From: Vibrio sp. B1FLJ16
Lineage (GTDB): Bacteria > Pseudomonadota > Gammaproteobacteria > Enterobacterales > Vibrionaceae
Assembly (NCBI RefSeq): GCF_905175385.1
Contig: NZ_HG992749.1
Span: 2,294,001 to 2,358,000 of the forward strand
Length of the DNA: 64,000 bases
Direction: 5' to 3'
Part shown: one piece after another, positions 10,421 through 26,013 of the stretch
Layout of the letters: every line of letters begins with the position of its first letter
Numbering within the stretch: position 1 is the stretch's first letter
Notes under the pieces: generated by a model
Told to the model about the DNA's origin: nothing
Databases searched by the model: none
What the model saw: the letters and a program-made list of their open reading frames with translations, nothing else
Translations under genes and position numbers: made by a program

Positions 10421-11581
10421 CTACAAAACTTCGACCAGACCAGCGCCTTCTTTTGCCTGGCAAACATAGATAGACTCTTTAAGGCCTGTCGCCGTTTCAT
10501 ACTTCGCTTCAACCACGGCTTTAACCTCTTCAACCAGTGTAGGTGGAACCAGTGCCACGATACAGCCGCCGAAACCACCGCCCGTCATACGCACACCGCC
10601 TTTATCACCGATCACTTCTTTGACCATTTCAACTAAGGTGTCGATCTCTTTAACTGTGATTTCAAAATCGTCACGCATCGAAGCATGTGACGCCGCCATC
10701 AGCTCGCCCATGCGTTTCATGTCATTTGCACGCAGCGCCTGTGCTGCCTCTACTGTGCGATCATTTTCGGTGATAACGTGGCGGGCGCGTTTTGCCACCA
10801 TTTCATCGAGTTGCGAAGCTTTGTCGTTGAACTGCTCTATGGTTACATCACGGAGTGCTTTAACGCCGAAAATACGAGCTGCTTCTTCACACTGTTCACG
10901 ACGCGTGTTGTATTCACTGTCTACCAGACCACGCTTTTTATTCGAGTTGATGATCACGACTGCCATATCTTCCGGCATAGACACGGCTTCGGTTTCCAGA
11001 CTGCGGCAGTCCAGCAGCATGGCGTGGTTTTCGCGGCCCTCAGCTGAAATCATCTGATCCATAATGCCGCAGTTACAGCCCACAAATTCGTTCTCTGCCT
11101 GCTGACCGTTCAGCGCGATTTCCGCCTGACTGATCTCCAGATTGAACAGCACTTTGAATGTCTGACCAATCACCACTTCCAGTGCCGCTGATGAGCTCAG
11201 ACCCGCACCTTGAGGTACGTTGCCGCTGACCGAAATGTCAGCACCGCTAAATTGATAGCCACGAGCCAATAAACACTTCACCACACCGCGAATGTAGTTC
11301 GCCCACATTTTGTTTTCCAGGAAGGCGATATCCTGAGTAATATCGAACTCATCAACCGCATTGTCATAATCCACCGATACTACGCGTATCAGGTTGTCTT
11401 CGCGCCTTGCTGCCGCAACAACCGTCTGGTAGTTAATCGCACACGGCAGGACAAAACCATCGTTATAGTCGGTGTGCTCCCCGATCAGGTTTACACGACC
11501 AGGGGCTTGAATGATGTGACTTGGTGCGTAGCCCAACACTTGTTCAAAAGACGTTTTCACATTTTGGATTAGATCAGACAT
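10421..11581 (-). CDS. galK: Galactokinase
   Basis: GHMP-family kinase that makes galactose 1-phosphate from galactose and ATP, the committed Leloir step. Signatures: the galactokinase motif [20 protein letters not shown] (about residues 28-47), the ATP loop [14 protein letters not shown] (about 120-133), and the C-terminal [14 protein letters not shown]. Length 386 is normal (E. coli 382). It is third in the operon, separated from galT by a 191-bp gap that holds an inverted-repeat element. Confidence 0.96.
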   Translation of the reverse strand: MSDLIQNVKTSFEQVLGYAPSHIIQAPGRVNLIGEHTDYNDGFVLPCAINYQTVVAAARREDNLIRVVSVDYDNAVDEFDITQDIAFLENKMWANYIRGVVKCLLARGYQFSGADISVSGNVPQGAGLSSSAALEVVIGQTFKVLFNLEISQAEIALNGQQAENEFVGCNCGIMDQMISAEGRENHAMLLDCRSLETEAVSMPEDMAVVIINSNKKRGLVDSEYNTRREQCEEAARIFGVKALRDVTIEQFNDKASQLDEMVAKRARHVITENDRTVEAAQALRANDMKRMGELMAASHASMRDDFEITVKEIDTLVEMVKEVIGDKGGVRMTGGGFGGCIVALVPPTLVEEVKAVVEAKYETATGLKESIYVCQAKEGAGLVEVL

Positions 11582-11636
11582 AGTTAAATCTCGATTTTTG
11601 ATTTTGAAATTAGGTTTTAAGGTTCGAGGTTTTTGA

Positions 11637-11766
11637 GGTCCTAGGTTCTAGTTCCTAGGAAAAGATTAAAGACTACAGAATACGGATTACAGAGATCGAG
11701 CCTTCCTTCTGTATTCCGTAAGCGAAGAGCTCCGTATTCAGTTTTCCTTCCCTAGAGCCTAGGACC
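11637..11766. repeat. Nested inverted-repeat element between galT and galK
   Basis: Outer arms GGTCCTAGGTTCTAG (11637-11651) and CTAGAGCCTAGGACC (11752-11766) match 14 of 15 as an inverted repeat. Inner arms GAATACGGA (11678-11686) and TCCGTATTC (11731-11739) match exactly. The element lies inside the gal transcript, so it would form a long hairpin in the mRNA and might affect stability or galK expression. It has no ORF. It looks like a small degenerate non-autonomous repeat. Confidence 0.6.
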
Positions 11767-11772
11767 TTTGTT

Positions 11773-12831
11773 TTACCTAGAACCTTCTTTATAATGCACA
11801 TCACTCAAATCTCGCAGACGCTGTGCCGCTTGCTCTGCGGTTAAATCCCGTTGGCTTTCTGCCAGCATTTCGTAGCCGACCATGAACTTACGAACTGTTG
11901 CACTTCGCAATAGTGGCGGGTAGAACAGAGCATGTAGCTGCCAGTGATCGATATCTGTTCCCTCTTCAAAGAACGGTGCGTAGTGCCAGCCCATTGAGTA
12001 AGGGAAAGAGCACTGGAATAAGTTGTCATAACGGCTGGTCAGCTTTTTGATAGCAACGGCCAGGTCGTCACGTTGCTCATCGCTCAGCTCGTTCATACGA
12101 CGAATGTGCGTTTTTGGTAACAGCATGGTTTCAAATGGCCACGCAGCCCAGTAAGGGACAACCGCTATCCAGTGCTCGGTTTCCACCACAATTCGGGAAC
12201 CGTCTTGCAGCTCAGCCTGCACGTAATCCACCAGCAGATTACTGCCGTGTTGCTGGTAGTAAGCTTTCAGGTTATGTTCTTTACGTTCTATTTCATTAGG
12301 TAAGAAGCTATTCGCCCAGATCTGACCGTGCGGGTGAGGCTGAGAGCAGCCCATGGTCTCGCCTTTATTTTCAAATGCCTGAACCCAGACATAGTCTTTG
12401 CCCAATTCTTCGATTTGCTCGTTCCAGGTATCAATCACACCGCGAATTTTGTCGACCGGAAGTTCAGGGAGCGTTTTGCTGTGGTCTGGCGAGAAACAGA
12501 TCACTCGGCTCAGACCACGTACACCCTGAGTTTTGAATAGAGGATTTTCTGATTCCGGCGCATCAGGAGAATCAACCATCAGTGCAGCAAAGTCGTTATT
12601 GAACACATAGGTACCCTGATAATCAGGGTTTACATCACCGGAGATACGTTCGTTCGTAGGACAAAGGAAACATTTCTCTTCATAGCTTGGCAGCTCGTCC
12701 ATCGCTGGCTTTTCATCTGCCCCGCTCCACGGACGTTTTGCCCGGTGAGGTGAGACAAGAATCCACTGACCGGTTAGCGGGTTAAAACGACGGTGTGGAT
12801 GATCCACTGGATTAAATTCAACGTTCGACAT
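11773..12831 (-). CDS. galT: Galactose-1-phosphate uridylyltransferase
   Basis: Exchanges UMP between UDP-glucose and galactose 1-phosphate through a covalent uridylyl-histidine. The active-site HPH lies in [13 protein letters not shown] (about residues 161-173). The CFLCP segment (about 54-58) supplies zinc ligands as in E. coli GalT. The N-terminus [30 protein letters not shown] is characteristic of this type I family. Length 352 is usual (E. coli 348). It is second in the operon, 72 bp after galE. Confidence 0.96.
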   Translation of the reverse strand: MSNVEFNPVDHPHRRFNPLTGQWILVSPHRAKRPWSGADEKPAMDELPSYEEKCFLCPTNERISGDVNPDYQGTYVFNNDFAALMVDSPDAPESENPLFKTQGVRGLSRVICFSPDHSKTLPELPVDKIRGVIDTWNEQIEELGKDYVWVQAFENKGETMGCSQPHPHGQIWANSFLPNEIERKEHNLKAYYQQHGSNLLVDYVQAELQDGSRIVVETEHWIAVVPYWAAWPFETMLLPKTHIRRMNELSDEQRDDLAVAIKKLTSRYDNLFQCSFPYSMGWHYAPFFEEGTDIDHWQLHALFYPPLLRSATVRKFMVGYEMLAESQRDLTAEQAAQRLRDLSDVHYKEGSR

Positions 12832-12903
12832 CTTACTTACTCAACTCTTAAATATTCTTTACTTTGCATTCCCAATAAAATGGGAGTTGCAACCAGGCAA
12901 CAC

Positions 12904-13923
12904 TTACTTAGTGGTGTATCCAGCAGGATTATTTGACTGCCACTTCCACGTATCGGCGGTCATTTCTGCAACGCTGCGGGTGGCCTTCCACCCAAGCTCA
13001 CGTTCCGCTTTTTGCGTGCTCGCCCAACACTCAGCAATATCGCCCGGGCGGCGCGGACACAGTTCATACGCGACCGGTTTACCGCAAGCCACGCTGAATG
13101 CTTCGACCATCTCCAGAACACTGGAACCTTTACCTGTCCCCAGGTTGTAAATATGTAAGCCAGCTTTCTCGCCAACAGATTTAAGAGCAGCAATGTGACC
13201 GTCAGCCAAATCCATTACGTGGATATAATCGCGCACTCCAGTGCCATCTGGAGTTGGGTAATCACTGCCAAATACCGACAGTTTCTCGCGGCGTCCAACG
13301 GCAACCTGAGCAATAAATGGCATTAAGTTATTTGGAATGCCTTGCGGATCTTCCCCCATGGTGCCTGACGGGTGTGCTCCTACCGGGTTGAAGTAGCGCA
13401 GCAGAGTAATGCTCCAGTCGCTTTCTGCGTTAAACAGATCACTCAGACACTCTTCCACCATGTACTTGCTGCGGCCATATGGATTGGTGGTTGCACCCGT
13501 TGGAGAACTCTCGGTTATCGGCACACACTCAGGATCGCCATATACCGTTGCTGATGAACTGAAGACAATACTTTTCACGCCAGCTTTACGCATGCTGCGC
13601 GCGAGCACTAAAGATCCATTAACGTTGTTGTCGTAGTACTCCAGTGGCTTCGCAACTGACTCGCCTACCGCTTTCAGACCAGCAAAGTGAATGACAGACT
13701 GGATGTCGTGCTTAGCGAAAACGGAATCCAAAAAGGCTTCATCACGAATGTCTCCCTGATAAAACGCTGGCTGCGTTCCTGTTAATGCTTCAATACGGCT
13801 TAACACTTCGACGTTGGCATTAGACAAATTATCAACAATGATCGGCTCCATACCTGCTTCAATCATCTGTACACATGTGTGACTACCGATGTATCCCATA
13901 CCACCTGTGACAAGAACTTTCAC
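12904..13923 (-). CDS. galE: UDP-glucose 4-epimerase
   Basis: NAD-dependent short-chain epimerase that interconverts UDP-galactose and UDP-glucose, closing the Leloir cycle and also supplying UDP-galactose for surface sugars. The Rossmann motif is VTGGMGYIGSH (about residues 5-15), SSSATVYGDP carries the catalytic serine, and YGRSK (about 149-153) is the Tyr-xxx-Lys pair. The start is GTG at 13921-13923 with GGAG upstream. It is the first gene of the operon; two GalR-type operators and a CRP-like site lie within 260 bp upstream. Confidence 0.96.
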   Translation of the reverse strand: MKVLVTGGMGYIGSHTCVQMIEAGMEPIIVDNLSNANVEVLSRIEALTGTQPAFYQGDIRDEAFLDSVFAKHDIQSVIHFAGLKAVGESVAKPLEYYDNNVNGSLVLARSMRKAGVKSIVFSSSATVYGDPECVPITESSPTGATTNPYGRSKYMVEECLSDLFNAESDWSITLLRYFNPVGAHPSGTMGEDPQGIPNNLMPFIAQVAVGRREKLSVFGSDYPTPDGTGVRDYIHVMDLADGHIAALKSVGEKAGLHIYNLGTGKGSSVLEMVEAFSVACGKPVAYELCPRRPGDIAECWASTQKAERELGWKATRSVAEMTADTWKWQSNNPAGYTTK

Positions 13924-14042
13924 TTTTCACTTCTCCGCTATTGCTGCCCGATTTTGACTGAGCCTGCCTGAGCATATTCACCAGGCAAATTCGCTTACCT
14001 CTTAACTGGCTAAAAGTTTAGCAACCAAAACCGATCAAGATC

Positions 14043-14058
14043 CGTGATCAAACTCAAA
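14043..14058. promoter_or_regulatory. Candidate CRP site upstream of galE
   Basis: CGTGA-N6-TCAAA differs from TGTGA-N6-TCACA by one base in each half and sits next to the first GalR-type operator, as expected for a catabolite-controlled gal promoter. Assignment is by pattern only. Confidence 0.45.
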
Positions 14059-14059
14059 T

Positions 14060-14077
14060 TGTGTAAACGTTTCCACA
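14060..14077. promoter_or_regulatory. GalR-type operator, proximal to galE
   Basis: TGTGTAAACGTTTCCACA is an 18-bp near-perfect palindrome (8 of 9 arm positions) with the central AACGTT expected of LacI/GalR operators. Its centre is about 145 bp upstream of the galE GTG. Confidence 0.75.
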
Positions 14078-14160
14078 AAATTACACCATCGGCTATATTC
14101 AATAAAAATTGATTCATTGCATTTAATACTGTTAAGAATTTCAGATTAACAATCCAGCCA

Positions 14161-14178
14161 TGTATAAACGTTTACACG
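14161..14178. promoter_or_regulatory. GalR-type operator, distal, between galE and ebgR
   Basis: TGTATAAACGTTTACACG is an 18-bp palindrome of the same class, 101 bp centre to centre from the proximal site. Paired operators at this kind of spacing allow looping in E. coli gal, so a loop is plausible here (inferred). It also lies about 200 bp upstream of ebgR. Confidence 0.72.
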
Positions 14179-14233
14179 ACAATTGGACTACAGCCTTAAC
14201 TAAGTAGAAAGAGAGGAATAGCTCTGTTTGTGA

Positions 14234-15367
<1,134 letters not shown>

Positions 15368-15404
15368 ACCATTTATCGCCCTTACCAAGTAAAGAAAACT
15401 AAAC

Positions 15405-15430
15405 AAAGCACTGAATTTTCAGTGCTTTTT
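15405..15430 (+). terminator. Rho-independent terminator of ebgR
   Basis: AAAGCACTGAA and TTCAGTGCTTT pair around TT and run into six T. It separates ebgR from the ebgA promoter. Confidence 0.85.
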
Positions 15431-15565
15431 TATTTCCCGTCCTAAATCCCATTCGCCGTAAATCACTGTCTTCCCTGCAAAAACTGAGGGGCTGGCCCCG
15501 CTAATACTCGCAGTAATCAAGCTCTCCAGTGACACCTGTAACTCCGGACTCCGATTCCTTTACCC

Positions 15566-15589
15566 TGATCACACCTTGTTCGGTGATCA
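15566..15589. promoter_or_regulatory. Inverted repeat in the ebgA control region
   Basis: TGATCAC and GTGATCA form exact arms around ten bases (ACCTTGTTCG). The site lies about 50 bp upstream of the EbgR operator and about 180 bp upstream of ebgA. It looks like an activator site for an unknown factor; it does not fit CRP well. Confidence 0.4.
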
Positions 15590-15636
15590 TTCAATAAAAC
15601 GTGATCAAGTTAAACTTAAAAAGTTTTACCGATTTA

Positions 15637-15659
15637 TTTTAGTAAAACTTTTACTAAAA
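15637..15659. promoter_or_regulatory. Candidate EbgR operator before ebgA
   Basis: TTTTAGTAAAA, a single C, then TTTTACTAAAA: a perfect 23-bp palindrome with 11-bp arms, 112 bp upstream of the ebgA start. The left arm recurs upstream of ebgR. Together with the adjacent ebgR gene this makes it the obvious operator. The remaining 15431-15770 gap contains only the inverted repeat at 15566 and the promoter region. Confidence 0.7.
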
Positions 15660-15752
15660 TCTTTTCCCAGATAACGCACAAACTTTTTCACATAACATCG
15701 GCTGCATCTTTTTTGACCTCTTCAGCACCCTCGCTGGAAAGGAACAGATTAA

Positions 15753-19322
<3,570 letters not shown>

Positions 19323-19338
19323 CGAGTTATACCCAATG

Positions 19339-19359
19339 CGAGGCAATGGCTGCCTCGCT
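19339..19359 (+). terminator. Hairpin between ebgC and the ygjI-like gene
   Basis: GCGAGGCA and TGCCTCGC pair exactly around ATGGC, 17 bases after the ebgC stop. There is no strong T-run, so this may be an attenuating or mRNA-stabilising hairpin rather than a full terminator. Confidence 0.5.
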
Positions 19360-19505
19360 TAACAACACATAAATATATAACTCCTGAGTACCTCAGTTCA
19401 CAGATTTATCAGAGCGCTCTGCAATCTCGCGTAATAATGAATAGTATTCGCGAAGGATGGAAGAGCGGTCAATAGCACTGTGACTTGAGTTACGAAGGGA
19501 ATTGA

Positions 19506-20954
<1,449 letters not shown>

Positions 20955-20979
20955 TACTTTTTACTCAGAAACACTTAAC

Positions 20980-21006
20980 AAAGGGCACTCTCTTAGTGCC
21001 CTTTTT
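20980..21006. terminator. Terminator between the ygjI-like gene and the LysR gene
   Basis: AAAGGGCACT and AGTGCCCTTT pair around CTCTT, with further T downstream on the plus strand and A-rich flank for the minus strand. It serves both convergent genes. Confidence 0.85.
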
Positions 21007-21014
21007 CATTGTAT

Positions 21015-21926
21015 TTAACCTATCAACCCCGCCACCAATTGACGCAACCAAATGCCTTTGTCGTCGTTATTACGACTGGTGTGCCATACCATCGCAATAT
21101 CAAAATCCGCGACTGCAATCGGTGGTTTTACTGTCACTAGGTCATCTGAGAAACCTTCAGCAAGCGCCATCTTCTCTGGCACAATAGCAATCAATTCACG
21201 CTGTTTAAGCAAATTGCGAATCGTCAGAAAATTACGCGAAGCCACGGTCACTCTTCGGCTTACACCATGTTCTGCCAGCTTTTGGTCTACTTGTGTCTTT
21301 AAGCTCCCATCGGGGCTTACCAACGCTTGTTCGATGTCGGCAAATTCTGCAACAGACAGCTTAACTTTGCCCTGCAACACCTTTTTATCGCACAGACATA
21401 CGTGCTTTTCTGTATACAGATAATGACTCGCAAAATCGTCACTAAGCAGCGGCATACTGCCTATCACAAGATCCAGTTTTTCCTGCTCAGTTCGCTGCAT
21501 GTAATTACTGCGATCGACATTAATAAAGCTGATTTGAGCTTGTGGAGCCAGGCGGTGAATTTCATCATATAGACGCGGCGCGAAGATAAATTCCGCATAG
21601 TCAGTTAAACCAATCCGACATACGCCCGAGTAGTCATCAGGCTTAAAGCTCGATTTGGTCAGTAAATCTCTAGCGATGGAGTCAAGTAGTTGATGTACCG
21701 TCGGCGCAACGCTATGCGCGTGTTCGGTCGGTTCCATTTTGTGCCCTTTACGTTCAAACAACGGGTCTTCAAAAAGGAGCCTCAAACGAGACAAGCTGTG
21801 ACTCATCGCCGACTGACTCACATAGCTGTTTTCCGCCGCTAAACTCACGCTTCGATAGCGGTAAAGATAGGAGAAAGTCACCAACAAATTTAAATCGATA
21901 TTACGCCACTGAATTTCGTCGTTCAC
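21015..21926 (-). CDS. LysR-family transcriptional regulator
   Basis: 303 residues, the usual LysR length. The winged helix-turn-helix lies at about 9-68 (IDLNLLVTFSYLYRYRSVSLAAENSYVSQSAMSHSLSRLR, quoted here in part: AAENSYVSQSAMSHSLSRLR). The effector domain starts near residue 100 and contains VCRIGLTDYAEFIF, closest in feel to the NodD-like LysR branch. It is divergent from a chromate-transporter-like gene 110 bp away, so that gene is its most likely target. The effector is unknown. Confidence 0.85.
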   Translation of the reverse strand: MNDEIQWRNIDLNLLVTFSYLYRYRSVSLAAENSYVSQSAMSHSLSRLRLLFEDPLFERKGHKMEPTEHAHSVAPTVHQLLDSIARDLLTKSSFKPDDYSGVCRIGLTDYAEFIFAPRLYDEIHRLAPQAQISFINVDRSNYMQRTEQEKLDLVIGSMPLLSDDFASHYLYTEKHVCLCDKKVLQGKVKLSVAEFADIEQALVSPDGSLKTQVDQKLAEHGVSRRVTVASRNFLTIRNLLKQRELIAIVPEKMALAEGFSDDLVTVKPPIAVADFDIAMVWHTSRNNDDKGIWLRQLVAGLIG

Positions 21927-22036
21927 TTTCCCTTTTATCCTATTTCATTCATAGATTAAATTAACACTATCAATTTGAGTCATTTTATAACAACCGATAA
22001 ATTAGCGGCAATTCAAATTAGATAAACAGGCTCAAC

Positions 22037-23164
22037 ATGTTTGCTATCTTCAACACTTTCTTTTGGCTAGGTTGGTTTAGCTTTGGCGGCCCAGCGGCTC
22101 ACATTGGTTATTTCCGCCAGACTTTTGTCGAAAAACTAAAATGGTTAGATGACAGTGAGTACGCTCAAATCGTCGCACTGAGCCAGTTTCTGCCTGGCCC
22201 GGGATCCAGTCAGGTAGGTTTTGCGTTGGGCTACAAGCGAGGCGGTTTAGGTGGAGCGTGTGCAGCGTTTATCGGCTTTACCCTGCCATCGGTCCTGATC
22301 ATGCTGGCATTAGCCATGGTAAGCAGCCAAATCACCGATACCGCTATCTTCAACAACATTGTCCACGGACTAAAGCTATTGGCGGTTGTCGTTGTCGCTG
22401 ATGCAACGTGGGGAATGTACAATAACTTCTGCCAAACGAAACTGACTGGCGGACTATGTGTCGCCACCGCGATCGCTCTGTTACTTATTCCGGGTATCAT
22501 GACTCAAATGCTGGTTTTACTTGCTGCTGGTGCGATTGGTGTACGATTCCTTAAAAAACAGCCGACCCGGACACAAGTTCCGTTTAAACCGAGCATCACT
22601 CCTTTGGTGATATTTGCAACCCTGTTATTTGGCCTCCCTCTCGTCGCGCACACTATACCAATGCTGGGTTTGTTTAACGACTTTTTTCAGGCGGGTAGTT
22701 TGGTATTCGGTGGAGGCCATGTCGTGCTTCCCCTGTTGCAGAATATCGTTGGTGACAATTTAAGCCCGGATGCATTTCTAACCGGATACGCCGCAGCACA
22801 AGCCGTACCAGGGCCAATGTTTACATTCGCAACCTACATTGGTTATGAGTTATCTGAAACGCCAATACTCGGCGCTCTGGTAGCAACGCTAGGTATATTC
22901 CTTCCGGGATTCCTTTTATTGCTTGGGGTATTAAAGAACTGGCAAGACCTCGCAGACAAACCTGCAATATCGGGAGCTATTAGTGGTGTAAATGCGTCGG
23001 TAGTAGGCCTGCTATTATCAGCCATTTACCAACCTGTATTTACCAGCGCTGTGGTTAAACCGATGGATATTGCATTGGTTATTGCTGGATTCTATTTACT
23101 GAAGAAACTGAATGTTTCAATACTGTGGATGATCGTGTTTTTTGTGGGGGTAACTCTACTATAA
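22037..23164 (+). CDS. chrA: ChrA-type chromate ion transporter
   Basis: The 375-residue membrane protein consists of two homologous halves, as in long-chain CHR family members. The N-terminal half has FFWLGWFSFGGPAAHIGYF and LPGPGSSQVGFALGYKRGG. The C-terminal half has FFQAGSLVFGGGHVVLPLL and AAAQAVPGPMFTFATYIG. The family exports chromate (or sulfate-like anions) by proton motive force. It stands alone, divergent from a LysR regulator. The A+T content rises sharply just after its stop codon. Confidence 0.85.
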   Translation: MFAIFNTFFWLGWFSFGGPAAHIGYFRQTFVEKLKWLDDSEYAQIVALSQFLPGPGSSQVGFALGYKRGGLGGACAAFIGFTLPSVLIMLALAMVSSQITDTAIFNNIVHGLKLLAVVVVADATWGMYNNFCQTKLTGGLCVATAIALLLIPGIMTQMLVLLAAGAIGVRFLKKQPTRTQVPFKPSITPLVIFATLLFGLPLVAHTIPMLGLFNDFFQAGSLVFGGGHVVLPLLQNIVGDNLSPDAFLTGYAAAQAVPGPMFTFATYIGYELSETPILGALVATLGIFLPGFLLLLGVLKNWQDLADKPAISGAISGVNASVVGLLLSAIYQPVFTSAVVKPMDIALVIAGFYLLKKLNVSILWMIVFFVGVTLL

Positions 23165-23342
23165 AAAGCAAATAACAGACATATGTACGGTTAAATAAAT
23201 TAAATAATCAAGAGTTATAACAAAATTTGACACAGAGCACATATATAACGTTCTATTTATATTAGAAAAGATTTTTATTGGAAATGGTAAATTATAGACA
23301 TAAAATTATAAAATATGGAAAATATGGGAATACAAAGTCAAC

Positions 23343-24574
23343 ATGGAAGTTAGACACGAAGTAAGTTCAATTTTATCCAAAATAGATAAGAGGCTAAAAC
23401 TAGCTATCTTTCTTACACCATTCATGCATTTTTACTTACCATTGTTGGGGAGATCGTAGTTCTTTTCTTCGAACTATCGATTATCGGACTCATCTATAAC
23501 ATTAAAGACAACGATTATTACACCTCATTCAATCCTTTCTATGTATTAATTTTTTTATGCCTTGCATCGATAACGGCCTCAAACGCCCTACTAATTAATA
23601 GGTTAGGTTGGAGCGCAGAGGCAGCCTTATCACTATTTAGGTATGTTATTATAGTTTCACACTTTATGTTCGCATTGAGCTTAACGAAATATTTCAAACT
23701 TAATGAAAACCTTGCCTTCGACTACCTACCATACAGTATATTTATAGCTGTTATTTTATTGTTTATTGACATAGGTTTTAACTTAACTGGTATTAACTAC
23801 AATGAAGGACTTAGGATTATAACATCGAGTAATATAAGGCATTTGGGGCATATTGTCATCGTAAGCACCTTGTATTTATCAATAAAAATCTTAGTTACAG
23901 ACAAGTCAGATAACTTACTTTTTATGGCACTTTCAGCAACTAGCATCTCATTACTCATATGGTTAGGAGGAAAAGGGGCAATCTTGTCATATGTCTTAGG
24001 CCTTACTGTTGCTCTAATAACTATTTATAAAAAAAACCGACTAAAAGTAAAAGGGTCATTAAAACTAGTATATTTAATTGTAGTATCAGTGATTATATCC
24101 CTCCCATTAAATATATATTCTTGGAATGGATTAAATCGACTAACAGAAACTGAGAATTACTATAGAGAAAACGTTAACAGTTTATCATCAAATAGAATAA
24201 TTTTATGGAATGAAAGTTGGGGTTATATTAAAGAAAAACCTATTTTAGGTTATGGTTCAGAGAGCTTTATATTAAATTCCGAATCGGGATATAGACACCC
24301 GCACAACGTTATCGTTCAATGGCTATTAGATTTTGGATTTTTAGGTACATTGATTTTCCTAGTCTTAATTACCTATGTCATTGTTACGGGATATAAAAAA
24401 CAAGATTCTCTATTAAATACGTATAGATTGATTGCTATGTCTTGCTTTTTGGCTCTTATATCCAATGCGCTAATATCTGGAACTTTATACTACTCTCCTC
24501 CATTTTTCATTGTATGCATTACGATTTCGTTTATTATAACCAACTGCGAATTCAAAAACCGTGAGAAACTTTAA
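23343..24574 (+). pseudogene. O-antigen ligase / Wzy-like membrane protein, frameshifted
   Basis: From the ATG at 23343 the frame encodes MEVRHEVSSILSKIDKRL and then a membrane segment, but it stops at 23457. A second frame continues from 23450 (EIVVLFFELSIIGLIY) through to 24574. Restoring one G in the GGGG run at 23447-23450 would join them into one protein of about 410 residues. It has many hydrophobic helices and a Wzy_C-type motif, SGYRHPHNVIVQWLLDFG, typical of O-antigen ligases, polymerases and PglL-type oligosaccharyltransferases. The intact second part alone from the ATG at 23666 gives 302 residues. Codons are very A+T-rich. It could be a true loss, phase variation or a sequencing error. 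Confidence 0.7.
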
Positions 24575-24737
24575 CTTACCCGATCACAAACTTCTATTAC
24601 CACTCTCATTTATATAAAATAAAACTCATTAACTCCAACTATCAACATTTGATTAGTATAAATCAATTTAATGCGATCAATATATTAAAGGAAACAAGAA
24701 CCATAAATAATTTATACTTAGAAAATAACATAACAAG

Positions 24738-24815
24738 CTAGATATTAGACTACATATCTAGTGTTATTACTATCGAAAATTTTCATTTGGACTCATGAAT
24801 GTAAGATGAAAATTT
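24738..24815. repeat. Two inverted repeats in the A+T-rich gap before tadD
   Basis: CTAGATAT (24738-24745) pairs exactly with ATATCTAG (24754-24761), and AAATTTTCAT (24777-24786) with ATGAAAATTT (24806-24815). The rest of the 404-bp gap 24575-24978 shows no ORF of note and only the tad terminator at its end. Confidence 0.4.
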
Positions 24816-24916
24816 GTTTATCTGACAATTTGATTACTTAAATCGCTCGCGAACTATACAACAATCATATATATCAAACATATATACCAAAGAAGATTTC
24901 AGCCCTCCTCCATTAA

Positions 24917-24941
24917 AGAAAAACCACCTAATTAAGGTGGC
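24917..24941 (-). terminator. Terminator of the tad operon
   Basis: CCACC and GGTGG pair around TAATTAA; on the minus strand the stem is followed by TTTTTCTTT, about 40 bp after the tadD stop. Confidence 0.75.
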
Positions 24942-24978
24942 TTAAATAAAAACCAATAGATTAAAGTTTCATAAATGT

Positions 24979-25995
24979 CTATTGTATAATTACTTTGGAT
25001 GTATCTCTAATAGCTCTTACCATTGCCAATGCTCGTTCTAAATTTTCATTAGCTTTCTCATAATAAGATGGGCTTTTATCTATTGCCTGCTGAAGGTACG
25101 GAATTGCCTCACTTGGCTCTCCTCTTATAATCAAAAAATAACCTACGCTGTTCAAAGCCTCGGACTGTGACATATTACGACCCAAAATGCTTAGAGCCTT
25201 TCTAGGTTCTCCCTTAGCAATCGTAATTAACCCCAGGTTATTAATCGCCTTTTTACTATTACTATTAACTCCCAACGCTGCATTGGTAAAGTGGGTAGCT
25301 CTACCATAGTCATTTGTCATGTAGTAAGAATAACCGAGGCTAACAAGTGCTTTTTCATTATAAGGTTTAATATCTAAGGCTTTGCGCAGTAAATCTTGAG
25401 CCGTTTTATGTTGATTATTGATGTCAAACAACACTCCTAAGCCAACATACGCATTCACTGGTGATTCTTCATCATACCTTAGAGTTTGGATTTTCTCGGT
25501 TGTAATTTCATTAGCTGTTATATCACCAGCCCCTCCAAGACGTATTTGATCCGCATTAATGGCACGTACATAATAACTACGCCCTACATCTTTTCGGCCT
25601 TGTTTAGTGTGTAGTTTCCCTAACTCTTCTAACGAACCAATATGGTTTGTATTTTCCGCTAGAGAAGCACGGTATGCTCTGTCTGCAAGTTCGTAATCGC
25701 CTCTAGTTTCGTGTATTCTTCCTATCGTATATAACGTTTTATCCTTATGTATACCATCGATGAATGTAAGAGAGCGTAAATATTCATATAGCGCCAAATC
25801 GGTATTATTATTCGCTAATGCCGCATCACCTCTAGATATGGCTTCTGCTTCGTCAACTGGTGGTTCATCATTAGTTAGAGACTCAACTGGCTTACCAGAA
25901 TATAAACTTTTATCAAAATCCATTTGTTTTGTGTCGTTACTTACACACCCAGAAATAAATACTAAAACAAAAACAAGTAAGAATTGCTTCCACAT
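24979..25995 (-). CDS. tadD: Tad pilus TPR lipoprotein TadD
   Basis: A 338-residue lipoprotein: the signal peptide ends in FISGC with the lipidated cysteine at residue 17. About six tetratricopeptide units follow from about residue 50 to the end, for example DYELADRAYRASLAENTN and EKALVSLGYSYYMTNDYGRATHF. In Tad systems TadD is an outer-membrane lipoprotein needed for pilus assembly, probably as a pilotin-like or scaffold factor for the secretin. It is the last gene of the operon, 18 bp after tadC. Confidence 0.85.
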   Translation of the reverse strand: MWKQFLLVFVLVFISGCVSNDTKQMDFDKSLYSGKPVESLTNDEPPVDEAEAISRGDAALANNNTDLALYEYLRSLTFIDGIHKDKTLYTIGRIHETRGDYELADRAYRASLAENTNHIGSLEELGKLHTKQGRKDVGRSYYVRAINADQIRLGGAGDITANEITTEKIQTLRYDEESPVNAYVGLGVLFDINNQHKTAQDLLRKALDIKPYNEKALVSLGYSYYMTNDYGRATHFTNAALGVNSNSKKAINNLGLITIAKGEPRKALSILGRNMSQSEALNSVGYFLIIRGEPSEAIPYLQQAIDKSPSYYEKANENLERALAMVRAIRDTSKVIIQ

Positions 25996-26013
25996 ATAAA
26001 CATCCCTTTTCTA

